64,000 nucleotides of DNA, from assembly GCA_035547515.1 (NCBI GenBank), contig DASZUS010000075.1, positions 1 to 64,000 on the forward strand, written 5' to 3'. Under the pieces are notes generated by a model. The model was not told where the DNA came from, searched no databases, and was given only the letters and a program-made list of their open reading frames with translations. The stretch comes from DASZTV01 sp035547515. GTDB lineage: Bacteria; Actinomycetota; Actinomycetes; JAFAQI01. Positions 1-8,110 of this stretch are shown one piece after another; within the stretch, counting starts at the first letter, position 1; the number at the start of each line of letters is the position of its first letter. The position numbers were made by a program, and so were the translations under genes.

Positions 1-40
1 CGCCCGGGATCTGGCCGGGTCCGTTCTCTGAGCCGGAGCC

Positions 41-1111
41 TCAGATCAGCAGCGTGCGGTAGCGGATCGAGCCGACGACGCAAGCGAGAACCTCGGCGCC
101 GTCGAGCAGGAACGCGGCGGGCAGGAGTACGACGCGCTTGCTCAGCCGGGTGCCCGGGAGCGGGCGACGGTACAGGCGGTGGACGGCGTACGGCGCCAAA
201 GCCGCGACTGCCACGCAGCACCCCGCCGCGGTCGCGGCTGAGCTCCCGAGCCATGGCGAGGTGACGGCGGCCGCGATGCCGACCAGCGCGAGCAGGACCA
301 GCGGGTGCGCCGGCCGCCAGATGTGCGGCCGGTAGATCAGCGAGCGGAGCTGCGGGTGCCGGCTGATGGCCTGCGGCGCGCTCTGCCAGCGCCACGTGTC
401 GCGCAGTGCTCCGAGCAGGTTCGACCGGCGGACGGTGTGGCGCACTACCGCGTCGTGGCAGAAGACGGTGGTTGCTCCGCTCTCCCGTGCCCGCCAGGCG
501 AGGTCGGTGTCCTCGCCGGCGGGAAACCGGAACGCCTCGTCGAAGCCGCCGAGCCGCTCCAGCACCTCGCGCCGGTAGGCGATGTTGCAGGTTTGGTAGA
601 AGCCGTCTTCCGAGCCGACGCTGAGCGTCCTGCTGAACGGGCCGAGGCGGTCGATCTCCTCAGCTTCCGGAATCGTGCGGCCTTGGGCGATGTCGGCCGT
701 CTCGAGACCGTCGAGCAGCCCGCGCAGCCATCCCGGCTCCGGGGCGCAGTCGTCGTCGGTGAACGCGATGGCGGTCGCACTGGTCGCCTGCCAGCCGAGG
801 TTGCGGGCCGCGGCCGGTCCGCGGTTGCGCTGCTGGCGCAGGACGCGAACCGTGAGCGGGCTTCGGGCGGCGAGCGCTTCGAGGACCGCGATGGTCTCGT
901 CGGTGGAGGCGTCGTCGACGACCACCAGCTCGAACTCGGCGCTGTCGAGCTGGGCCTCGAGACCGGCGAGGAGCCTGCCGAGCAGCCCGGCCCGGCAGTG
1001 AGTGGGAACCACGACCGCGACGCGTGCTGCCGACCGTCCGGCGGCTTGGTCCACGGCGTCATCGTACGAACCCGCCGCAGGTCGCAGCGCTCTCGTGACG
1101 CGGCCCGCCAT
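41..1111 (-). CDS. GT2 family glycosyltransferase with C-terminal membrane segments
   Basis: Predicted inverting family 2 glycosyltransferase that transfers an activated sugar onto a growing surface glycan. The 356-residue protein starts its GT-A fold near residue 31 (VAVVVPTH), has the nucleotide-binding stretch VVVDDASTDET near 63-73 and the metal-binding TDDDC at about 118-122. A GEDTDLAWR segment lies near residue 205. Hydrophobic segments near 265-340 anchor it to the membrane, and it ends in RYRTLLI. Its closest relatives inside the window are the GT2 genes at 8886 and 58815. The ATG at 1111 lies only 17 bases from the divergent wzm start. A GTG at 1054 is an alternative start that would leave room for a promoter. 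The sugar and acceptor cannot be read from sequence. Confidence 0.93.
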   Translation of the reverse strand: MAGRVTRALRPAAGSYDDAVDQAAGRSAARVAVVVPTHCRAGLLGRLLAGLEAQLDSAEFELVVVDDASTDETIAVLEALAARSPLTVRVLRQQRNRGPAAARNLGWQATSATAIAFTDDDCAPEPGWLRGLLDGLETADIAQGRTIPEAEEIDRLGPFSRTLSVGSEDGFYQTCNIAYRREVLERLGGFDEAFRFPAGEDTDLAWRARESGATTVFCHDAVVRHTVRRSNLLGALRDTWRWQSAPQAISRHPQLRSLIYRPHIWRPAHPLVLLALVGIAAAVTSPWLGSSAATAAGCCVAVAALAPYAVHRLYRRPLPGTRLSKRVVLLPAAFLLDGAEVLACVVGSIRYRTLLI

Positions 1112-1128
1112 GACACGATGTTTGCGCC

Positions 1129-1980
1129 ATGCGGACCGCTGAGGAGGGTTTCGAGCTTCGCGGTCCCTCGACCCCGCCGGGGGTCATGCTGCGGGAGCTG
1201 TGGGCGGCTCGCCAGCTGCTGGTCATCCTTGCCCGCAAGGACTTCTACGTCCGGTACCGCCGTACCGTGCTCGGCGTCGTCTGGGCCGTCGGCGTACCGC
1301 TCGTGCAGGCCGTCGTGTTGTCGGTGGTCTTCACCCACGTGGTCGGGATCGGGCGCAGCTACGCGTCGTCGCAGCAGGCCTACGCCGTGTTCCTCTACTC
1401 GGCGCTCGTGCCGTGGAACTACCTCGCGAACGCCGGCCCGTCCGCCTCTACCGCGATCGTCGACAACGTCGCGCTGGCGGGCAAGATCTATTTCCCGCGC
1501 GCGCTGCCGGTGCTCGTGACGGCGACGTCGGCGATCTACCCGTTCGTGATCGGCATCGTGCTGCTCCTGCTGATGTCGCTGGTCGTCGGCAGCGGCATCG
1601 GGCTCTCGTTCCTGCTCGTCATCCCGGCCGCCGCGCTCGCCGTGCTGCTGGTCGTGTGCGTCGGGCTGTGCCTGTCGGCGCTGCACGTCTACTTCCGCGA
1701 CATCCGCTACATCGTCATGGCGGTGCTGTCTGTCGGCTTCTACCTCACGCCGATCATCTACCCGTTGTCGCGGCTGTCCGCGCACCACCACGTGCTTCGC
1801 GACCTGATCGCGATGGGTCCGGGTGCCGGCCCGATCGAGATCTTCCGGGCCGCCACTGTCGGCAGTGACTCCGCGCTGACGTTGGCGGTCGTCGCCTGCG
1901 CGTGCTGGTGCGTGGTGCTCGGCGGGATCGGCTTCTGGCTGCAGTGCCGCCGCGACCGAGTGTTCGTCGACCTGCTGTGA
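1129..1980 (+). CDS. wzm: ABC-2 type polysaccharide export permease (Wzm-like)
   Basis: Membrane half of an ABC exporter that moves lipid-linked polysaccharide across the membrane. The 283-residue protein has a basic N-terminal amphipathic region (RKDFYVRYRRTVLGVVW, residues about 38-55) typical of the TagG/Wzm/RfbA permeases, followed by about six membrane segments. The conserved C-terminal motif YFRDIRYI sits near residue 187. Its TGA overlaps the GTG start of the ATPase gene by 4 bases, so the two are translationally coupled. The order permease, ATPase, sulfotransferase, GT2-methyltransferase suggests that the exported glycan is modified before transport. Confidence 0.93.
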   Translation: MRTAEEGFELRGPSTPPGVMLRELWAARQLLVILARKDFYVRYRRTVLGVVWAVGVPLVQAVVLSVVFTHVVGIGRSYASSQQAYAVFLYSALVPWNYLANAGPSASTAIVDNVALAGKIYFPRALPVLVTATSAIYPFVIGIVLLLLMSLVVGSGIGLSFLLVIPAAALAVLLVVCVGLCLSALHVYFRDIRYIVMAVLSVGFYLTPIIYPLSRLSAHHHVLRDLIAMGPGAGPIEIFRAATVGSDSALTLAVVACACWCVVLGGIGFWLQCRRDRVFVDLL

Positions 1981-3167
1981 GCAACGAGCCGGTCATCTCC
2001 CTGCGCGGGGTGAGCAAGCGCTACGTCAAGTACGACGACCAGCCGATGCTCGCCAACGCGCTACGGCTGCGCGCTCGCAGCAAGCGCAGCTCACTGCTCG
2101 CCCTCGACGACATCGACCTCGAGGTCCAGGCCGGCGAGAGCCTGGGCGTGCTGGGCCGCAACGGCGCCGGCAAGTCCACCCTGCTGCAGCTGCTCTGCGG
2201 TGTCACCGCACCATCGAGCGGCGTGGTCAAGGTGCGGGGCAAGGTCGCGCCGCTGATCTCGGTCGGCGTCGGCTTCCACCCGGAGCTGACCGGTCGCGAG
2301 AACGTCTACGTCAACGGCACGATCCTCGGGATGAGCAATGCCGAGATAGATCGGCGCCTCGACGCCATCGTGGAGTTCGCCGAGGTCGAGAAGTTCATCG
2401 ACACCCCGGTGAAGTTCTACTCCTCCGGCATGTTCGTCCGGCTGGGCTTCTCGGTGGCGGTCGCGGCAGATCCTGACGTGCTGCTGGTCGACGAGGTGCT
2501 CGCGGTCGGCGACTTCGCGTTTCAGCTCAAGTGCTTCGCGCGGATGCAGGAGATCCGGGCGAACGGCACGACGATCGTCGTCGTCAGCCACAACCTCAAC
2601 GTCGTACGCGGGTTCTGCGACCGGGCAGTCGTCATGAGCCACGGCCACAAAGTGTTCGACGGGCCGACGTTCGACGCGATCTCGGAGTTCTACAACGTCG
2701 TTGGCAGCGAGGCGGCGAGCGACCCGACGACCGGCGAGCTCGCCACGCACGGCGCGGTCATCGAGTCGCTGAGCCTGCACAACGCGCCGACCGGTGAGCC
2801 GGTCCTGCACTTCGACAGTGGCGACGAGGTGGTGCTGCGGCTGCGGGCGCGCGCCACGACCGACATCGCCAACCCGGTGATGGGCATGACGATCACGACC
2901 GAAGCCGGGACCGTCGTCTACTCCGACACGAACCTGATGAGCCCGTTCCCGGCGCTGGCCGCCGGCGAGGCGGCGACCTATGAGACGAGGCTCGCGCTCA
3001 CGTTGCCCAGCGGTGGCTACTACGCCACGGCATCGCTGCACACCGCGGAAGGCGGGCACAGCGTCGTACTCGGCCGTGCCGTGCCGGTGACCTTCTACGT
3101 CTCGGGTCGCGGCCTCGCCTCGGGCGTCGCGGACCTCGGCGGGACCTTCCACCGCGCGGACTCGTGA
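1977..3167 (+). CDS. wzt: Polysaccharide ABC exporter ATP-binding protein with Wzt-like C-terminal domain
   Basis: ATPase partner of the Wzm permease. Start chosen as the GTG at 1977 inside the GTGA overlap with wzm; an upstream reading frame would run back into wzm. In the 396-residue product the Walker A motif GRNGAGKST is at 60-68, the signature YSSGM near 145, and Walker B LLVDE near 165 followed by AVGDFAF, all intact. About 140 residues after the ATPase (from near residue 255) are predicted beta-rich, as in Wzt proteins whose C-terminal domain recognises the modified end of the glycan. That role is known for E. coli O8/O9a Wzt and is inferred here. The gene overlaps the sulfotransferase by 4 bases. 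Confidence 0.93.
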   Translation: MSNEPVISLRGVSKRYVKYDDQPMLANALRLRARSKRSSLLALDDIDLEVQAGESLGVLGRNGAGKSTLLQLLCGVTAPSSGVVKVRGKVAPLISVGVGFHPELTGRENVYVNGTILGMSNAEIDRRLDAIVEFAEVEKFIDTPVKFYSSGMFVRLGFSVAVAADPDVLLVDEVLAVGDFAFQLKCFARMQEIRANGTTIVVVSHNLNVVRGFCDRAVVMSHGHKVFDGPTFDAISEFYNVVGSEAASDPTTGELATHGAVIESLSLHNAPTGEPVLHFDSGDEVVLRLRARATTDIANPVMGMTITTEAGTVVYSDTNLMSPFPALAAGEAATYETRLALTLPSGGYYATASLHTAEGGHSVVLGRAVPVTFYVSGRGLASGVADLGGTFHRADS

Positions 3168-4456
3168 GCACACCGGACGCGCCGCACCTGCCGGTCTTCG
3201 TCCTCGCCGAGAGCGCGGAGTCCGGAGAGCGGCTTCGCGCCGAGCTGGGCCGGGTCTCCGGCTGGTCCGCGCCCACGGGAGTCGACCTGCCCGGCCGGCT
3301 CGCCCGGCTGTTCTGGGGGCACGAGTCCGGGCAGGGCGAGGCGGGGGTGTCGGCGCTGGTCGACCACGAGCACCTCATGCACGCGTTGCGCCGGCTGGCG
3401 GACACGCTGGTGGCCGGCGCGCTACGGCCGGGCTCGTCCGTGTTCGTCGACGTCGTCTCCGATGCCGAGCTGCTGGGCCCGTACGTCCGGCTGGTGTGGC
3501 CGGATGCCGTCGTCGTCGCCGTCTCGCGAGGCGTTCCGAGCAACCGGGTGGCGTCGGCATCGCCGGATCTGGTGGTGACCGACCGCGACGTGTCGAACGA
3601 CCCGAGGTCGGTCGCGGGGCGGGTGGCAACGGTCGCGGCCCAGCGCATCGTCGTGCCGTCGCGATGGGCGCGGTTCGCGCCACCGCGACTGCGCGGCCGG
3701 CGGACCCGGGTATCCGACAGCGCCCTGCGCGGACGGCTCGTCGTCGTACTCGGAGCCGCTCGCAGCGGGACCACGTGGATCCATCGGCTGCTGTGCGCGA
3801 ACCCGATGATCGCGGGTACCGAGACGGGGGAGACGTGGTTGTTCCCGGACATCGCGCCGGTGTGGGCCGACCAGATTCGCGCGCTCGCCGGCGACGGGGT
3901 GACGCTGTCGGCGATGCGCAGGTTCTGCGACGAGCTGCTGGTCGCGATGCGCGATCGGGTCGCGCCGTCGGCAACGCATGTGTGCGAGAAGACGCCGACG
4001 ACGGCGTGGCAGCTGCCCGTGCTGGCGCGGCTGTATCCCGACGCCTACTACGTGCACATCGTTCGCGACGGACGCGACGCCGCGCTGTCGCTGTCGCTGA
4101 CCCGCGGCGAGGAGGCCGACCTCGGCGACGCGGCACGCGAGTGGGTGGAGGCGGTCTCCGCGATCCGTGCCGCGTCGCGCAGCCTGCGGCGGTTCCGGCA
4201 GGTCCGCTACGAGGACCTGCTGGCCGACCCGGCCGCAGTCGCGACCGGGTTGTGGTCGTGGATCGGCGTACCGAGCTCGGAGCAGGCGATGACGGCACTG
4301 CGCGAGCGCGCATCGCAGCGGGTCACTCCGCTGCCCGCGCATGGCGAGATCGGCAGCGGCAAGTGGCGCTCGCTCCCGGCGGCTGACCAGCGCGTGCTGG
4401 AGGATCTCGCCGGTCCGTTGCTGCGAGAGCTCGGATACGGCGGGGCCGGCACTTGA
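3164..4456 (+). CDS. PAPS-dependent sulfotransferase, with a degenerate N-terminal repeat
   Basis: Predicted to transfer sulfate from PAPS to a glycan hydroxyl. The 5'-phosphosulfate-binding loop GAARSGTTWI is at residues 197-206 and the 3'-phosphate-binding segment HIVRDGRDAALS lies near 304-315, as in Sulfotransfer families. The first 185 residues look like a decayed copy of the same fold: VFVLAESAESGERL aligns with the real P-loop but lacks its Gly-Thr-Thr core, and PDAVVVAVSRG aligns with the 3'-binding strand. GTG start at 3164, 4-base overlap with wzt. Its coupling to the exporter and the cysD/N/C/Q genes 7-13 kb away point to sulfation of the exported polysaccharide. The acceptor sugar is unknown. 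Confidence 0.88.
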   Translation: MSTPDAPHLPVFVLAESAESGERLRAELGRVSGWSAPTGVDLPGRLARLFWGHESGQGEAGVSALVDHEHLMHALRRLADTLVAGALRPGSSVFVDVVSDAELLGPYVRLVWPDAVVVAVSRGVPSNRVASASPDLVVTDRDVSNDPRSVAGRVATVAAQRIVVPSRWARFAPPRLRGRRTRVSDSALRGRLVVVLGAARSGTTWIHRLLCANPMIAGTETGETWLFPDIAPVWADQIRALAGDGVTLSAMRRFCDELLVAMRDRVAPSATHVCEKTPTTAWQLPVLARLYPDAYYVHIVRDGRDAALSLSLTRGEEADLGDAAREWVEAVSAIRAASRSLRRFRQVRYEDLLADPAAVATGLWSWIGVPSSEQAMTALRERASQRVTPLPAHGEIGSGKWRSLPAADQRVLEDLAGPLLRELGYGGAGT

Positions 4457-5967
4457 CCTCTATCCGTCCGGACCAGCTCACCGTCGTCATCCCGACCCGC
4501 GACCGGTGGGAGATCCTCGGCCGGACGTTGCGCGCTCTCGAGACACAGACGGTTCAAGGCTTCGCCGTCGTGGTAGTGGTCGACGGCGAGGACCAGCACG
4601 TGCCATCGCTGCCGGCCGGTGTCCGGGTCGTGCAGGTTGCCCATGGCGGGCCGGGCCGGGCGCGCAACGCCGGGGTGCGCAGTGCCGAGACGCCGCTCGT
4701 GCTGTTCCTGGGTGACGACATGATCCCGACTCCCGAGCTGGTCGAACGCCACCTCGCGCGGCACTCGGCCGAGGGGGGCCCGACGGTCGCGGTGCTCGGC
4801 AGCGTGACCTGGCATCCCGAGGTACGCCGTACCTCGCTGCTCGACTGGATCGACCGCGAAGGCCTGCAGTTCGAGCTCGCGGGGATCGGTGAGGACGCCG
4901 GGTGGGGGCGCTTCTACTCGTGCAACGTGTCGCTGCCGCGGGAGCTGTTCGACGCCGCCGGCGGGTTCGACCCGGACTTCGGCTACTACTACGAGGACCT
5001 CGACCTCGCCTACCGGTTGCGCGACGCCGGCATGTCGCTGCGCTACGAGCCTGCGGCTCGCGTGGAGCACCTGCACTCCTACGACGAGGCGTCGTACGAG
5101 CGCCGGCTGCGCGGGATCGCGAAGGGCGAGGTCCAGCTGATGGCCCGGCGCCCCGACTTCGCGCCGTACTTCGCGAACAAGTTCCGCGCGGTCGAGGGCC
5201 GGCCGGTCAAGTCGTTGGATCCGTGGCTGCGGCGCTTCGCCCCGGTGTACCTCGACGCGTTCGAGGCCGAGCAGGAGCTCGGCGAGCTCAAGGCCTACCT
5301 CGGTGACGACTACGACGAGTTGCTGCTGCGAGGCCACCAGCAGGCGGTGGATGCCGAGGAGGCCGCAGCCGCGGACGAGCTGACCTTCTACCGGACGTCG
5401 CGGGCGTACCTCTACGACCTCACCGTGTTTGCGATGTCCGGCACGAAGCGTCCCTACCGCGAGGAGATCATGCGCCGCATCGGGCGCGGGTCACGGCTGC
5501 TCGACTACGGCTGCGGCATCGGCAGCGACGGGCTGCGCTTTCTCGACGCTGGCTACCGGGTCGAGTTCGCCGACTTCGACAACCCGAGTACGGCGTACCT
5601 GCGGTGGCGCCTCGAGCGACGGGGCCTGGCGGCGCCGGTCCACGACGTCGAACGAGGCGTCCCCGGCGGGTTCGAGCTGGCGTACTGCTTCGACGTCATC
5701 GAGCACGTCGAGGACCCGTTCGCGTTCCTCGCTGCGATCGAGGCGACCGCCGACCTGGTGGCGATCAACTTCCTCGAGCCGGCGCCGGATGACGTCCACG
5801 TGCACAAGCCGCTGCCGATCAAGCGGCTGATGCGCCACGTGACAAGCCGCGGCCTGGTGCACTACTCGAAGCACCACGGCCGGTCCCACTTCGTGATCTA
5901 CCACTCGCGGCGTACCGATCTCGCCCGCCGCGCGCTCGGCCACCTCCGCCGCTTCCGCTCGAAGTAG
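4453..5967 (+). CDS. Fusion of GT2 glycosyltransferase and SAM-dependent methyltransferase
   Basis: A 504-residue two-domain enzyme. Residues 8-260 form a GT-A glycosyltransferase: LTVVIPTRD at 9-17, a GDD metal site near 87-89, and GGFDPDFGYYYEDLDLAYR near 170-188. After a linker with a charged helix (about 270-310), residues 340-490 form a class I methyltransferase with SAM motif I LLDYGCGIGSDG at 349-360 and a FDVIEHVEDP segment typical of Methyltransf_11 proteins. It probably adds a sugar and methylates it or a neighbouring residue, as in chain-terminating enzymes of ABC-exported O antigens; that is inference. Start is a TTG at 4453 overlapping the sulfotransferase TGA by 4 bases. It is the last gene of the wzm operon. 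Confidence 0.9.
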   Translation: MTSIRPDQLTVVIPTRDRWEILGRTLRALETQTVQGFAVVVVVDGEDQHVPSLPAGVRVVQVAHGGPGRARNAGVRSAETPLVLFLGDDMIPTPELVERHLARHSAEGGPTVAVLGSVTWHPEVRRTSLLDWIDREGLQFELAGIGEDAGWGRFYSCNVSLPRELFDAAGGFDPDFGYYYEDLDLAYRLRDAGMSLRYEPAARVEHLHSYDEASYERRLRGIAKGEVQLMARRPDFAPYFANKFRAVEGRPVKSLDPWLRRFAPVYLDAFEAEQELGELKAYLGDDYDELLLRGHQQAVDAEEAAAADELTFYRTSRAYLYDLTVFAMSGTKRPYREEIMRRIGRGSRLLDYGCGIGSDGLRFLDAGYRVEFADFDNPSTAYLRWRLERRGLAAPVHDVERGVPGGFELAYCFDVIEHVEDPFAFLAAIEATADLVAINFLEPAPDDVHVHKPLPIKRLMRHVTSRGLVHYSKHHGRSHFVIYHSRRTDLARRALGHLRRFRSK

Positions 5968-6053
5968 CACACAACCGCCCCGCGTAACCGGACGAAGGCA
6001 CCCACCGCGGCGGAAACCCCACCGCCGCGGCAGCGGTCGTGTGCTACTTCGAG
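5958..6053. terminator. Bidirectional hairpin between convergent genes, with matching gene ends
   Basis: Two nested inverted repeats lie between the convergent stops. The outer arms, 5958-5978 and 6033-6053, match at 20 of 21 positions and include the last codons and stop of both genes. The inner arms, 6005-6013 and 6022-6030 (CCGCGGCGG and its complement), form a perfect 9-base stem with an 8-base loop. There is no T-run, as is usual for actinomycete terminators. The likely role is two-way transcription termination. Confidence 0.6.
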
Positions 6054-7117
6054 GAAATGGCGGCTTGGTACGCCGCGAGGTGGCGCGGCCCCACCGCGTC
6101 CCAGCTCCACTGCTGGGCGTGCTGGACGCAGCGCACGGGGGTCTCGGGGTCGCGGGCGAGCGCGACCGTGCGGATGATCGCGTCGGCGAGCGCAGCGGTG
6201 TCACCGAGCGGGGCGAGGGCTCCGACGCCCGCAGCCGGTACGACGATCTCGGGTATCCCTCCCGCGTCGGCGCCCACCACCGGCGTCCCGCAGGCGAGCG
6301 ACTCGGCGAGCACGAGCCCGAACGCCTCCTCCTCGGAGGCCAGCACCGTGACCGTGGCGTCGCGGTAGCGCTGGGGCACGTCCTCGAGCCGCCCGGCTCC
6401 GATGTCGTCGATGGCGGCTCGGACGCCGTCGGGGATCCCATCGGGTAGCGCACCCGGCCCGGCGAACACCAGCCGCGCGTCGGGTAGCGCCTCGAGGACC
6501 CGCGGCATCGCGTCGAGCAGGTCGCCGAGCCGCTTGTACGGCGAGCCCGCGTGAGCCGCGAACAGCAGTCGCGGCGGACCGGTGCGGGGGGCGATGTTCG
6601 GGGTGAACACATCCGTGCGCACCCCCGGGTTCACCACCGTCGGCATCCGCCCGCAGAGCGCCGCGATGCCCTCGGCGGCCGACCGCGACAGCGCGGTTAC
6701 GACGTGCGCCGAAAGCATCGCCCGTCGGCGCATCGCCGCGCGGCCGGCGCTCTGCGGTGTGGGATGCCCGATCTCGGAGAACACCACGCGCTGCCCGGCT
6801 GCTCGCGCAGCCAGCACCGGCCCAGGCGCGAACGCCACAACGACGTCATAGCGATGCCGCAGCAGCCACGGCAGCGCGGTGACGCCGAACGTCTCGGACT
6901 TCGCGAACCCCCAGCCGGTCAGCCGTTCGCCGTGGCGGTGGTGCAGCCGCACCATCCGCACGGCGCCGTCGTACGTGACCGAGTACGCCGGCCCCGCCGC
7001 GACGTACTCGACCTCATGGCCCTGAGAGGCCAGCCACCACGCGAGGTCGTGGGCATAGCGCTCGCCGCCGCGGCGTACGTCCGCCCACGTGAACGCGTGG
7101 ACCACCGCGATCCGCAC
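6044..7117 (-). CDS. GT4 family glycosyltransferase
   Basis: Retaining GT-B glycosyltransferase of 357 residues. The N-terminal Rossmann domain begins at MRIAVVHAFTW and contains RRGGERYAHDLA, the glycine-rich acceptor loop. The C-terminal domain has LLFAAHAGSPYKR near 205-217 and the EX7E motif in EEAFGLVLAE (near 262-271), followed by CGTPVVGADAGGIPEIV, which binds the donor nucleotide. It is the last gene of a minus-strand run (GT4, GT2, cytidylyltransferase, dehydratase, GT4). It starts 12 bases after the stop of the dehydratase, so the two are probably co-transcribed. Donor and acceptor are unknown. Confidence 0.93.
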   Translation of the reverse strand: MRIAVVHAFTWADVRRGGERYAHDLAWWLASQGHEVEYVAAGPAYSVTYDGAVRMVRLHHRHGERLTGWGFAKSETFGVTALPWLLRHRYDVVVAFAPGPVLAARAAGQRVVFSEIGHPTPQSAGRAAMRRRAMLSAHVVTALSRSAAEGIAALCGRMPTVVNPGVRTDVFTPNIAPRTGPPRLLFAAHAGSPYKRLGDLLDAMPRVLEALPDARLVFAGPGALPDGIPDGVRAAIDDIGAGRLEDVPQRYRDATVTVLASEEEAFGLVLAESLACGTPVVGADAGGIPEIVVPAAGVGALAPLGDTAALADAIIRTVALARDPETPVRCVQHAQQWSWDAVGPRHLAAYQAAISSK

Positions 7118-7129
7118 GGCAGGCCTGGG

Positions 7130-8110
7130 TCAGCTGGCGAACGGCGAGGTGCCGGAGGCGAGCGCCTCGCGGTACCAGCTGATCGTGCGCTCGAGACCCT
7201 CTTCGAGCGAGATCGTCGAGGTCCAGCCGACCCGTTCCCGGGTCTTCGTCACGTCCGCGTGCATCCGGTAGATCTCGATCGGCCGCTCCGGAAGCGCGCC
7301 AAACTCGGGGGTGATCGGGTCGCCCATGAGCCGCAGGATCGTGATCGCGATGTCACGCATCGACACCTCGCGCCCGCAGCCGAGGTTGAACAGCTCGCCC
7401 TCGATCCCGGGCGCGGTGGCGAGCGCGACGAAGCCGTCGGCGAGGTCCTCGACGTAGTTGAACTCGCGGGTCTGCGTGCCCTGCGTCATCTTCAGCGGCT
7501 GGCCTTGCAGCGCGCGGGAGATGATCTCCGGGATCACCCGGTCGGGCGACTGCATCGGCCCGTAGGCGTTGAACGGCCGCACCCGCACCAGCGGCAGGTC
7601 ACGCGCGTCGGCGAAGAGCCGGCAGTACTCCTCCGCTGCGTGCTTGCTGACCGAGTACGGCGAGATCGGGTGGACGGTGGCGTCCTCGCGGAACGGTACG
7701 TCGATGTCGCCGTAGATCTCCGACGTACCGGTGTTGAGGAACCGGGTGAAGCCGGTCCGCTCGACCGCCATCAGCAGGTTGACGGTGCCTTGGATGTTGG
7801 TCTGGATGCACTCGTCGACGCGGTTCCAGGACTTGCCGACGTGGGTGTAGGCGCCGAGGTGGAAGACGTACTCGGGCCGCACCTCGTCGGCGAGCAGCTC
7901 CATCGCGCCGCGGTCGTCGAGCGACGCCTCGTGCATGGTGATCGACTCGCGGATGTCGAGCAACCGCGCCGGGTAGACCGACGACACCGTGCTGGTCAGG
8001 GCGTGGACGACGGCGCCGTCCGCGACGAGACGGCGGGTCAGGTGCGAGCCGATGAAGCCGGACGCGCCGGTCACCAGGACGCGCTTTCCGGCTAGAGCGC
8101 CGTCAGCCAC
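7130..8110 (-). CDS. NAD-dependent NDP-sugar epimerase/dehydratase (extended SDR)
   Basis: Extended short-chain dehydrogenase of 326 residues that probably acts on a nucleotide sugar. The NAD-binding motif GASGFIGSH is at about 15-23, the catalytic TSEIYG near 128-133, and YSVSK near 152-156. These place it with the 4,6-dehydratase/4-epimerase group (RmlB, GMD, RfbG). Its GTG start at 8110 lies inside the end of the upstream nucleotidyltransferase gene, overlapping by 19 bases. That neighbour resembles glucose-1-phosphate cytidylyltransferase, so a CDP-sugar 4,6-dehydratase role is the most natural guess. A GDP-sugar enzyme remains possible. The exact reaction is not decided by sequence alone. 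Confidence 0.88.
   Translation of the reverse strand: MADGALAGKRVLVTGASGFIGSHLTRRLVADGAVVHALTSTVSSVYPARLLDIRESITMHEASLDDRGAMELLADEVRPEYVFHLGAYTHVGKSWNRVDECIQTNIQGTVNLLMAVERTGFTRFLNTGTSEIYGDIDVPFREDATVHPISPYSVSKHAAEEYCRLFADARDLPLVRVRPFNAYGPMQSPDRVIPEIISRALQGQPLKMTQGTQTREFNYVEDLADGFVALATAPGIEGELFNLGCGREVSMRDIAITILRLMGDPITPEFGALPERPIEIYRMHADVTKTRERVGWTSTISLEEGLERTISWYREALASGTSPFAS

Noticed and set aside
1..40. Coding sequence left of the first GT2 gene
   Set aside because: Only 40 bases remain and no start, stop or motif can be assigned.
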